Below, one piece after another: positions 13,581 to 23,259 of a stretch of 64,000 nucleotides of DNA. A model generated the notes under the pieces. The model saw only the letters and a program-made list of their open reading frames with translations, searched no databases and was not told the DNA's origin. The position numbers were made by a program, and so were the translations under genes. Source of the DNA: Phylloscopus collybita. Its lineage: Eukaryota; Chordata; Aves; Passeriformes; Phylloscopidae. The stretch spans positions 9,424,001 through 9,488,000 of the forward strand of contig JAJNNQ010000006.1 in assembly GCA_027886175.1 (NCBI GenBank), given 5' to 3'. Every line of letters starts with the position of its first letter. The stretch's first letter is position 1.

Positions 13581-13583
13581 TCA

Positions 13584-13722
13584 GGAAACCTTTCAAATAA
13601 GTAGGTATTAAATTTACATTTCTGTAATCAAAAGACTCGTAAAGCATGGAACCAGTGTTTCATTTACAGTTTAGGTATTACTTTTATTTGATAACCCCCA
13701 AACCCAACATCCCAAAAATCAC
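13584..13722. repeat. Unidentified dispersed repeat, copy 1
   Basis: About 139 bp, close to 90% identical by eye to 37673-37813 in the same orientation. Both copies share an identical stretch around GGTATTAAATTTACATTTCT and another around AAAGCATGGAACCAGTG, and both end in AACCCAACATCCCAAAAATC. Flanks do not match, so the repeat has sharp edges. I see no terminal inverted repeat, poly-A or obvious target duplication. It may be a fragment of an LTR or another interspersed element that I cannot name. Confidence 0.85.
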
Positions 13723-13724
13723 GT

Positions 13725-15575
13725 GGTGGACACTCTAACTGTTGGGAAAATGACAGCAAACATGTAGGAAATTGGATGGAGGAACCCTTGTGAATTTAAG
13801 AGTTGTGTTATTCTGAAAGACACTTTTAATAAGCTTGCTTTCAAGTAATACTGAGTAAGACTTCTGTATTTCCAATGCTTATTTCTTTTATTTGTCAGTG
13901 GATTTGGATTATACATCAGAAGATCTTTTATCCAACATTCAGCATAATACAAGGATTTTTTGAAAAGAAATGTGGGGTGAATTTTGTTTCGTTTTGTTTT
14001 AATACACTGAAAAGTGTTAAAATTCCATAATTTATTGTCTGTTTCACTTTACACCATTAATTTATCATTTCTTTCTGTTGTTCTTGTCCCTTGATGTTTG
14101 TGTTGGTCATTTTTAGACACTAATCTCTAATTAGTAATTATAAAATAATACAACACAAATAGCATTTTTAATTGCCTTAAAACACCAAATACTCATTGCC
14201 ACAATGAGGATGTATAACACTTTTGCATTTCCAGTAGGTAACCCAGTTGTTTGCTAGGGCAACTTTTAGCTCCTGGTTTCTATTGTCACTACTAGGAAAA
14301 AAAAAAATATCTGTGGGCTGATACTACATGCCACGGAACAAAAAGGACACCGTGTTGCAGTGGCTGAATAGATAACACATGTCAACTGTGAGAAGTACAG
14401 TGATTTACTTTAATAGAAACATTTGAAGTTGCCCTGAGTCACTTATCAGTGCCCAACAGCTTATTTCATTAGCATTTTCATATTTTCTTATGTTTTTAAA
14501 ATCAGTCTGAGCAAAGAGTATAAACATCATGTGTAATTTACTCTTGTGCATTTTGTGGAATATATTTTTAAGGAGGAAAAAGGCAGATTAATACTCTAGT
14601 ATTTTGAGCTATAAGTTGACTCACATGAAAAATATAACAAAAGTCTAATGTTAATGTTTTAGCTATATTGTGGGATGCCTACTTGAAATTTTAGTTTTCT
14701 ACAAAATGCATTTTGGTGAACCTGGCACAAAAATTGGAGGATGCTGAAAAATCAGAACAGTGGCAGTATATCAAAATGCTTAAGTCTTGATAAGAATAGT
14801 GGAGGCATGCTGATTGTTCATCACACAGCTAAAGTTCTCTTAGAAGGAACAGAAGTTTCAAGGATAAATCTTACATTATGCGAAAAAAACCCTCAACCTA
14901 AAACCTGTTAGTATCTGCAGAGCAGAAAATAATTCAAAAGAAGGCAGCTTTTAAGCAAAAGAATCTTCATATATATTTTTGCTAAGAAGAAATTTGTATT
15001 GTTTAATATAAGTTACAGTTTAGAACTAAATTATGCTGAGTTGTGTCTGGTTCACTTTGCTTTTAGTCATTATTCTTTTTATTGTCATTATTATTATTCA
15101 ATACAGTATGCCGTGCTCAGATCATCACTGTTTATGTAAAACATGTTTTAACATAAACAAACTTCTTCCAATCTTCTGGACTCTAAATCTCCTGCCTCTT
15201 GTTTCATCTACTCTTTCAGTCTGATTTCACTATAATCTCTATTACTAACACTGATGAAATTAGGTCTGTGTGTGTAGTTTTATAGCAAACTACACACACA
15301 CACACACACAAATATCAATATAAGAGAGCCTGAAGTAATTAGTAAAGCTAATATTTAGAATCTACAGATCAGAAATCTCACTTTTATATCTTTTAAGTCA
15401 AGCTTAATATCCCCTGCCAAATGGATTTTACTTAATCTAATTGTTAAACAGAATAAAAGAAAGTGTATCTTGCACTTGCATTTTATTTTATTTAGAGGGA
15501 CAGAGGATGCTCTTTAGAGATACAACAACAGATAACAAAATTGCAATCATATGTTAAAATTTACCTTTTCTGTTT
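13725..15575. other. AT-rich DNA, no recognised gene
   Basis: No gene is recognised. The stretch includes an A run at 14297-14308 and the hairpin-forming microsatellite at 15267. The 77-codon antisense frame at 13719-13952 overlaps the edge of the repeat and is not supported as a gene. Confidence 0.5.
15267..15310. repeat. (TG)n/(CA)n inverted hairpin microsatellite
   Basis: A perfect 14-bp inverted repeat (TGTGTGTGTAGTTT, a six-base loop TATAGC, then AAACTACACACACA) runs directly into a further CA run to about 15310. Both arms are microsatellite, so the locus can fold into a hairpin. Confidence 0.9.
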
Positions 15576-15581
15576 CCTTAG

Positions 15582-16156
15582 TGTACTGGGTTTGGTTGGG
15601 ATAGAGTTAATTTTCTTCATATGTATGTAGTTCTATTTCCAATTTGCTCTGAAGAACACCTTCAATAAAAGAGATATTTTTGTTATTGCTGAGAGGTGCT
15701 TACACAGGGTCAAGTCCCATTTTGCTTCTCATTCCACACCACCAGTGAGGAGGCTGGGGTTGTTCAAGAAGTTGGGAGAGGGCACGGATGGGACAGCTGA
15801 CCCCAACTGACAAAATAGATATTCCATACCTTATGGTGACACATTCAGCATATAAATATGGGTAAAGAGGAAGGAAGGGGAGACCTTCTGAGTTATGTTA
15901 TTTGTCTTCCTAAATCACCATTATGTGTGGCAGAACCATGTTCTCCTGGAAATGGCTGCATACTGCCTTCCCATGGGAAGCAGTGAATTAATTCCTTGGT
16001 TTGTTTCTCATTTTTGCTATGTGTAGCACGGTGTCTTTATTGCAACCCAAGAGTTTTTTCTCATGGTTGCCCTTTTGACTATTGCCATCATACCACTGGA
16101 CCTGGGGGAAAGTGGCTGCACAGTGCTGGGCTGCCTGCTGGGATTAAACTACAACA
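15582..16156 (+). mobile_element. Solo LTR of an avian ERVL-type endogenous retrovirus
   Basis: A 575-bp LTR that begins TGTACTGGGTTTGGTTGGGA and ends in ...GGGATTAAACTACAACA, the paired ends of a very common avian ERVL-type LTR family. Between them are the expected GCTGACCCCAACTGACAAAA and ATTCCATACCTTATG segments, then the TATA-like CATATAAATATGGG at about 15849. No poly-A signal of the usual form is clear. The 5-bp flanks (cttag on the left, tctag on the right) match at only three positions, so a target duplication is doubtful. Its length equals that of the antisense copy at 52248. It lacks any internal gene on either side, so it is probably a solo LTR. Confidence 0.8.
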
Positions 16157-16159
16157 TCT

Positions 16160-16560
16160 AGTCACAACATTTGGCCAACTTTTAATCCAAAAAGCCTGAA
16201 AATAAAACATTTGCCCTGAAATGCCGGGAGATCAATTTAGTTTTGATCCTGAAGAAATATCAACACAAATGGCTTCTTCATGACAATCTATTATTAAGTT
16301 TATAAGATTTCAAAAAAAAGAACGTCTTCTTCAGAGAAAACAAACTGTTCTTCCCTATGAATCCAATTTCTTAATAAGATTAGAAGTGTCAGGTACTGGT
16401 TTTGCCACATTGAGATCTTGTGTAACAAATACATGACCTCTAATCGAGTCTGAATTCACAATTCTAGCTTTTGAAATATTCCAACAGATGTATCATATAT
16501 GTTAAGCTGCCACTGCTTGTAGATTTGTTTGCTGTGACTAAACGACTGTCAAATTTGAGT
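16160..16560. other. Spacer between two LTRs, nothing recognised
   Basis: About 400 bp of AT-rich DNA between the ERVL-type LTR and the next LTR. No internal retroviral sequence (primer site, gag, pol or env) is visible, which argues that the two LTRs are separate insertions. Confidence 0.5.
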
Positions 16561-16567
16561 GACTGAC

Positions 16568-17436
16568 TGTCTTGGGTTGCAACATGTAACCAAAAATGTG
16601 TATTCTATTTTCCATCTTTTGAAAATGGTTGGGGAGATTTGGAGGTTTTTTTCGTTTTGTTTTGTTTTTGGGGGTTTTTTTGTGTGTTTGGTTTGGGTTA
16701 TTTTTGTTGTTTTTTGGTTTTGTTTGTTTGTTTGTTTGGGAGTTTTTGGGGGTTCTGGTTTGTTTGTTTGTTTGTTTTTTCTTTATCTCTTGTATAACTC
16801 ATTCCTCTTAACTTCAGAGTGTCTTCTGTTAGTGGACCAGTTGTTAAAACCAGGTGGGGCAGTGTTCCTTATCTCTTCCACAGCCCATCCTCCCTCCGGG
16901 GGATATCTTCTGTTAATGGGCCATTAAGGCTCATCACAAGACTGATCCAATTGCGCCATCCTGTTGTGAGATGCTCCACCCAGGGGGGGAGCCATCTGTT
17001 CCTACCTAGATAAAAACTGAGATTCAGAAACACCAGAGCAGCCTGGTTTTCCACTGTATTCCAGAGGAAGACTGGACCCATCTCGCCACCACTGGACCCT
17101 TTCTACAGGATCATCTCTACTCCAACAGAACCACACCTGTTACTCCAGGAGGATTTACTTGGACTGCTACCAACACCCTGACCAACAGGGTGTCAGGTCA
17201 TATTCTGACTCAGTCAGTGTTTCTAGAATGTTTTTGTTTGTTTGTTTACTTCTTTTTTTTTTTTTTTGTACTTAGTACATTTGTATTTTTAATATCCCTA
17301 GTAAAGAACTGTTATTCCTACTCCCATATCTTTGTCTGAAAGCCCCTAATTGCAAAATTATAATAATTTGGAGGGAGGGAATTCTAAGAGAAGCTCCAGC
17401 TTTTCCCTGGCAGACACGTCTTTCTAAACCAAGACA
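16568..17436 (+). mobile_element. ERV LTR with TGTCTTGG...CCAAGACA ends
   Basis: An 869-bp element whose ends form an inverted repeat: TGTCTTGGGTTGC at the left and CTAAACCAAGACA at the right. Flanking 5-mers are ctgac and atgac, one mismatch, consistent with a worn 4-5 bp target duplication. A TATA-like CTAGATAAAAACTGAG lies near 17006 and an AGTAAA poly-A-like signal near 17300, which suggests plus orientation. The 5' third is occupied by a G/T-rich simple repeat (16645-16785). The family resembles LTRs abundant in songbird genomes; the retroviral class is not certain. The frames at 16559, 16629, 16819 and 16869 are not genes. Confidence 0.78.
16645..16785. repeat. G/T-rich simple repeat inside an LTR
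   Basis: GTTTT and GTTTG units with GGGGG and GGGGTT runs, entirely on the plus strand. The tract sits inside the U3 half of the LTR at 16568-17436. It probably expanded after insertion. Confidence 0.9.
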
Positions 17437-17439
17437 ATG

Positions 17440-20400
17440 ACCATTTACAATTTTGTCTTTATAACTGCTGGAATTTATTTTTTTCCCTTTTGAGATCTTA
17501 CTGTGAAAATCCAGAACATATCCTTGACCCTAAAGTGCAGCTGCAGCAACAGCAAGCAACATAAGACACAAATTTGTTTGTGATCAAGTGTGTCAAGGTG
17601 AGCAAAATTCTCCCACTGCCACACATATACTGCTTTTCCTGACTTATGTGTAGTAGAAAGGCACAGTTATGTTTACTGAAGAATAGGAAACTCAGTGTAT
17701 TACCTACAGAATATATACTGCATAATACGTCAGACTTGGTTAAATAAAACATTGTCTCATATTATTTTCTAATAACCCAACTATAATTACATTTCAGAAG
17801 GTAATATTTTCTTTTTTTAAAATATGCATTTCAGGTACTTTCAATATTCATATCTTGTCTAAGTCTCCTAAAAGTAGTATGCCATGTTCTGAAATAAACT
17901 GACAATACATTCACCCCTAGTGTCTGAATCAAATATTTATATGGTAATTATGTTCATATTGCAAATAAAAGTAGAGCATTAAAACCCTGTAATATATCTG
18001 AGGTACAGAATCTATGCCCTTTCTTTCAGGAAACACGTAACTGAAATCCCTTTAATGAAGCAATAAACTAGATTGTGAAATTCATTTGTTATCTTGTTTG
18101 ATTAATTTATTACTACCAGTTGGAATTTAATACTGTGTAAAATCTGTCCCACCAGCATCCTTAAACACATTTCCTGGTGATGAAAAACATTTTCTTTCCT
18201 GCAGTAACTTTATAACAGGGAAGTATTATATTAATTTGAGAACAAATCCTTTCATTCCCTCTATTACATTGATCACATACAAATCCAAATCTGTGGAAGA
18301 AGTAATGTCCCCTATCTCAAAAGCAATTCACTGTTACAATGGGAAATTAAATGAAGAGCAAGTAGAAAAGCTCCAGTTGTTCAAACAGAATTCTGTGTTG
18401 CACTCCATAATGCACATATTATTCAGTCATGCAGATCAAGGATTAAATTAATTTTGTTTTTCACACCTGAAAAATCAATCAGACAATGATATAATCAGTG
18501 ACAACAAAGGTTTAATGGAACTCTCTGTAAACAAGACTTAATTATTGGGCTCTCCCTTTAGGGGGTGCGCTCTAGGCAACTAGACTATAAGGCACATTAA
18601 TTTTGCCTCTTTTTATTTTTTGTGTTCCTGTAGAGATTTCTATAGCAACTAAATTAAGTATAATATCTACAGACTTTTATAATAATGCTGCAAAATTGGT
18701 TTGTCTGGAGATAGAACAGCTTTTCTCAATACCCAAAGAATGTTGAAATAGTAGCAGAGATACAGAGACAGCATAAATTTAAAGCACATGAAAGTTACTG
18801 CATGTGTTTTTCAAACTAGTTCTGAAGAGAAAGCTACATAAGCACTTTTACCATTGTCCTGATATTCTCTGCAAAAGGGTTGCACAGTTCTTTTAAAATA
18901 TAACATTCTGAATTGCGTAAATACAGTAAAACATGAGCTTGTTTCTAGTCATGTTCCTTCTGCAATGAAAATTTTATTGTATATACACATGACTGAAAGG
19001 TGGCTATGGAGCAAAAAAAGCTACCTATTACGTGTGATCCATGTCCTGTGAGAGTTTAAGTGTACCATGCAAATCCCTGTAGACTGATAAAATTCAAAGG
19101 TGCTATGCTTACTATAACTCTTTTAAAGTCATGCCTCCCATTAAACCTGTAGGTGTGGATATAATGATGTGTTTTTGATGTGACTGCTGTAAAAGCTGGT
19201 GTTGCAAAGATTCTTATGAAGGATTCAGATGACTAACCTCTATTTTAAAAATAAATCTTCAAACCTAAGTTTTCTTACTGAAGTGTCTCAGAAGAATGAA
19301 AGCTAAAGTACCTTCCCTTTCATCCTGGAGTTGCTTAGAGGCTTTTAATTCTGATTATGAGAAAGCTAAAAACAGTTTGCTATTAATATTTTGTGTAACA
19401 ACTGTGATTTCTCCCTGTTCACAATCAGAACAAAATCAATTTCTTACAAGGAAATTTTAGAGCAGACTTAAACAATAATTTAATTGTTGAAATCAGGATG
19501 ACTTCAAAAAATGGCAGCTCAGATAGGTGTCTGGAAAACAGATTTATCTACTATCTTTTAAAATGAGATACTAATTTAATATAAATAGTAATGAGGATGT
19601 AGTTGAAGTAGAGACTTAGTGATTAGAGAAATAGTGATTCAGTAGTACTACTGATAGTAGTACTTAGAGAAGTAGTGATTCACTGTTTTTGAGTAGAAGC
19701 TAGAATGTTATCAGTGTAAGTATTAAATTAAGTGAAAACTGACTCATCACTGGTTTCAAAATTGGGGTTGAACATTGATAATGACTGCATGTGCATAACA
19801 TGGATTTTTTCTACTCCTGATTCTTTTTATATGAAAAAAGCATAGTCTTTTTCATAATCAAAATTAAAAAGAACAATAAAAGAGGGACAAATTAGGAATG
19901 AGACAATTTACTGATATTGGGGTGACAAACTGTAAAACCAGTAGTGAACACCAATTATTGAGGCCAACTGTGAAGACATATTTTCATATCGAGAATGTAG
20001 TCTGAGGAGTATTGGAGCAATTGGATTAAAGTACTTCAAAAATTTCAGAACAGTGAATAGCACATAAAAATAAAGAAGTTACAATGACAACTGATCAGAC
20101 TGTCACTGAAACTCTGCTTAAGCTATACTAATCTGGAATAAATGATTCTGTACCAAATATCCTGTCATTTCAGACTAACAGGGTGAGGTACAATATCTTG
20201 TGCCTGGATGCTGACAAAACATTAATATACGTTAGAAATACAGAGTTTGATTTTAATGGTGATAATAATAATATGCTGTACTTGCAAGCTGTGGTGAATT
20301 CATCACTAAAAAACATGTACTCTATTGGAGAAGTTTATCTAGTCCAGAATCAATGAATTCAAAGAATTAATCTATGATCTGTGTGATGCTGAAGTCAGGC

Positions 20401-20470
20401 TACTGCCTACTTAAAGTTTTGTAATCTGTGTGTCTGTTTATCACAAGTGGTCAAACCACATACTGGAACA
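17440..20470. other. AT-rich DNA, no recognised gene
   Basis: About 3 kb without a supported feature apart from a small 41-bp duplication at 19623. The 71-codon frame at 18236 reads as a fairly ordinary protein-like sequence, but it has no domain I recognise and nothing around it suggests an exon. I leave it out as a gene. Confidence 0.5.
19623..19685. repeat. 41-bp partial tandem duplication around a palindrome
   Basis: TTAGAGAAATAGTGATTCA at 19623 recurs at 19664 with one change. Between them lies the palindrome AGTAGTACTACT followed by another AGTAGTACT, so direct and inverted repeats are interleaved. Confidence 0.8.
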
Positions 20471-20471
20471 G

Positions 20472-20477
20472 TACTTC
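20472..20477. repeat. Target-site duplication, left, of solo LTR copy 1
   Basis: The 6-mer TACTTC immediately before the LTR's TG. It is repeated exactly at 21150-21155 after the terminal CA. Confidence 0.9.
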
Positions 20478-21149
20478 TGTGGGTTTGCAACAAATGTTTT
20501 ATAAGCTTTAGTTAGGAACATAGTATAGTTTTTTTTTATTGTAATTTTAGTATAGTAGATACCTTGAAAGGGCCTCTTGCCCCAGGATGTATTCTTATCA
20601 TAGTTTGATAAGGGTTTCTAAGGCAACCTGAGCCTCTGCTTGGAGATTCCTTCCTATTGCTTCTTTTCCCTGTTCCATCCCTGTTTTATGTATGACTTTT
20701 TCCCTTTGTTCATCACGGAATTCTTATCTTCAAGGTCCAAGAGTTTCTGACCACCACTTGGCAGGATCCTTGAGACCACTCCCAAACTTATTTTGGATTT
20801 GCTAGTGTTTAAGTAATCTAGCTGGCATGTAGTGTTTGGATTGTTTTATTGGTTTATACACTTTGTACCCACCCCTTGAACTGTCCTGAACAAAAACGCC
20901 CTGCAGCTGAGGTCCAGGGTCTCTCTTAGAGGCACCAGACTGAGGCTGGGGAATCCCCTGACCCCCTGAATAAAACCTCTGTTTTCTGGAAGCCTTGGAG
21001 AGTCCCCATTTTCTATCACAGCCATGACAGTGTGAGTCGATCTGCCTGCAGAGCCAAGATCTCACTAACAGGTACTGTTGAGGCGTATCAGAGCCGGGGA
21101 GCCCAAGCTGAACACCAGGCTGGGCAAGAGAGAGATACGCGAAGCAACA
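20478..21149 (+). mobile_element. ERVK-type solo LTR, copy 1, with perfect 6-bp target duplication
   Basis: A 672-bp LTR beginning TGTGGGTTTGCAACAAATG and ending ...GAAGCAACA. It is flanked on both sides by the exact 6-mer TACTTC (20472-20477 and 21150-21155). A 6-bp duplication and TG...CA ends fit ERVK-type (beta/alpha-like) integration. The LTR is clearly the same family as 30914-31607. They share the CTTCAAGGTCCAAGAG segment, the ACAAAAACGCCCTGCAGC promoter region and the CCCTGAATAAAACCTCT poly-A region. In this copy the TATA box reads AACAAAAAC, so it is damaged. With LTR and duplication intact and no internal sequence, it is a solo LTR made by recombination. Confidence 0.93.
20969..20974 (+). 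terminator. Retroviral poly-A signal in solo LTR copy 1
   Basis: AATAAA, followed by ACCTCT, aligns with the AATAAAGCCTCT signal of copy 2 at 31395. It marks the R region of the LTR. Confidence 0.75.
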
Positions 21150-21155
21150 TACTTC
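21150..21155. repeat. Target-site duplication, right, of solo LTR copy 1
   Basis: TACTTC directly follows the LTR's terminal CA and matches 20472-20477. Confidence 0.9.
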
Positions 21156-21277
21156 TGCATAATCGGCATGATAGAATCCTGACTGCAAACTGTAAAATTT
21201 AATTCCTTGTCAATCCCATAATTTTCAAGAAGTAATTACTCAGGCTTTCTGAGACAGATCAATCTCATCCAGGTTGA

Positions 21278-21890
21278 CAGCTGTCATGGAGTAACCCCAA
21301 TTTGCAGGTAGGCACCACCCAGCTGCTCAATCTGCTTCCCCCATCACCCTGAGAAGAACAGGAGAAGAGGAAAGAAATAGTAAGCAAGAAGAATTGTAGA
21401 TCAAAATTAAAACAAACAAACAAACAAACAAACCCCAAAACAAACAAACAAACCCACAAAAAACCCACCCAAACGTTAATTAAATGAAGGATAAGGAAAT
21501 ATATAAGGAAAAAGATAGAAGAAAACAATGATACAAAGTGATGCAAAGGCAATAGACAGACTGATACTTTGACAGTCCCTGAGCAAAAGTTTGCAAATCC
21601 TAAAAGTGCTTCTCCCTAGTTTTGTTGAACAGGCTATTATACACATGGAATATTTTTGCTTAGTCCATGTCATGTCTGGTTGTATCCCCTCCCAATTATT
21701 GTACTCTCCCAATTTATTCACTTATGGATAAAGTGAGAAGCAGAGAAGGCCCTGTTGCACACAGACGCCATTTAGCAAATGCTAGAACATTATGTCTCAT
21801 CAATTTTGTTTTGGTCAAAAAAATAAATTACATCATATGTAGCACTACAAAGAAAATTTTCGCTGTCATAACCTGTACAACAGATAAGAG
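21278..21890 (-). mobile_element. Diverged ERVL-type LTR, antisense
   Basis: The plus strand reads as the complement of the same broad LTR family as 15582 and 52248. It opens with TGTCATGGAGTAACCCCAAT and continues to AGCACCACCCAGCTGC. It then has an A/C-rich expansion (21408-21475). Later come TATACACATGGAATATTTTTG, CACTTATGGATAAAGTGAGA, AGCAGAGAAGGCCCTG and finally ACAAAGAAAATTTTCGCTGTCATAACC, near the family's TG...CA end. It is more worn than the other two copies. Boundaries are accurate only to some tens of bases. Confidence 0.68.
21408..21475. repeat. (AAAC)n simple repeat inside an antisense LTR
   Basis: Repeated ACAA/AAAC units with two CCCC-containing breaks. The complementary strand is a GTTT tract like those at 1618 and 16645. 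It lies within the antisense LTR at 21278-21890, in the A-rich part. Confidence 0.9.
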
Positions 21891-21894
21891 AACT

Positions 21895-22885
21895 GGGGAT
21901 TTTATTTATTTCCATGAACAGTTTGCAGTCCCATCAATCAATTTGTGCAGATAAATTTTGCAATTTCAAACCTAAATTATTGTTTTGATATTTCAGGTAG
22001 AATGTTCCACAATGCCTATATTACATAAACACTCATGAACACATTTCAGTACTGTTACTGGGATTTTTCACTGACTTCATTTAGGCTTTAGGAGTCTTTA
22101 AAGAGAGTTATTACATGTTCAATATTACCACAGAAGGCATAAATAGAGAAGCTGAAATAATAATTCAGATATCTATACTTGCTTAGCTGTACATGTTTCT
22201 AGAGTTTAAACTGTATTTCTTTTGAATATTAGGCACCTGGCATTCATTTAGATGCTACATTCAGACAACTAAAAGGAGTTGTCTTTTGTTTGGAACTCGA
22301 TTCACTTCCTCAATCATTACTGAAATATCTTCAGTGCTGACAGCATCATCATTCATTCCATCTCTTGCCAAATTTCAGTTTGTCATAAAAAACTTCTGAA
22401 GAGATTAAGTTTGTATAACCTCTCTATCGCTTGTTTTTCATGCTATTGTTTGCTTTGTATTACTGTACTGTTAGCCTCATTGATTCTTCTGGTACTGCTT
22501 TACCTTGCTGCTCCCCACATCCAGATATTAAGACTTTGGATTACCTTTCACCAGGTAGCACTGTCAGCCTAAATTCAAGCTCTTTATCAGATATATGGTC
22601 AGCAAGAACAAAAACTGAGATGGTAAGATACTGATCAATATATTAGCCTTACTGGCAACTGATTTTCTAGATTCTTCAAGAAGATTAGACACAGTGCACA
22701 AAAACTTAATGAGAAGAGCTGCTCCACCGTTTGGGTATCTTTGTTTTTTAGGCAGTTTTAGATCCTAACGCTGAACTGAACTTGTCATCAAAATGGATGT
22801 AAACCATGTAATTTTCATGGGCAAATTTGGATGTAATATTTCAGAATATATTGAGAAACTTGTTACAACGTCATAAACACTTTCC
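21895..22885. other. AT-rich DNA, no recognised gene
   Basis: No supported gene, RNA or transposon. The 67-codon frame at 22431 has no recognisable domain. Confidence 0.5.
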
Positions 22886-22889
22886 TTAA

Positions 22890-23100
22890 GATCAGACTTC
22901 AGTGCTATTAAGATGATTAAATAGCAGAAACATCTTATATTGGAGGAGAAAGAAATGTGATTATTCAGACTGGAGAAGAGAAGACTCCAGGAGATCTTAT
23001 CAGTGTGTGCTAAAAATTTAAGATTGAAAAAGACTCAAACTTCTCACTGGCAATCACTAACAGGACATGACACAACTTGTGTACACTGGAAAAAAGCATA
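22890..23100 (+). mobile_element. Old CR1 LINE fragment, sense
   Basis: At 22908-23110 the sequence follows the conserved order in the late ORF2 region of CR1: AAGATGATTAAA, then GGAGGAGAAAG, ACTGGAGAAGAGAAGACTCC and AGGAGATCTTATCAGTGTGT. Further on, ACAGGACATGACACAA sits in the place of the 'gacaggacaagagg' segment. The 3' part is lost or unrecognisable. Confidence 0.75.
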
Positions 23101-23220
23101 AATACAGGGAGCTAGAGAGTGCTGTAGCATTTCTGGGGCATGGTGTGATGGTCCTGGTAACTAAAATAGTGTCCTGAGACATGGGCAGGCTGGGGGAGGC
23201 CCTCAGACATCAGTCTGTTA

Positions 23221-23258
23221 GTGCACTCAGGTGCACTAGTAAATGTGCACTAGTAAAT
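23221..23258. repeat. 14-bp tandem repeat GTGCACTAGTAAAT
   Basis: Two perfect copies at 23231 and 23245, preceded by a partial third copy (GTGCACTCAG) at 23221. The unit contains the palindromes GTGCAC and ACTAGT. Confidence 0.9.
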
Positions 23259-23259
23259 G

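Noticed and set aside
14249..14263. RFX-like X-box (complement GTTGCCCTAGCAAAC)
   Set aside because: One mismatch to the loose consensus in 64 kb is expected by chance and there is no gene next to it.
18236..18451. 71-codon frame that reads like a small protein or exon
   Set aside because: No domain recognised, no splice acceptor with a polypyrimidine tract at its edge that convinces, and no neighbouring exon.
20802..21188. 128-codon antisense frame in GC-richer DNA
   Set aside because: It lies within the exactly bounded solo LTR at 20478-21149, and a similar antisense frame appears in the sister LTR at 31226, as expected for shared LTR sequence.
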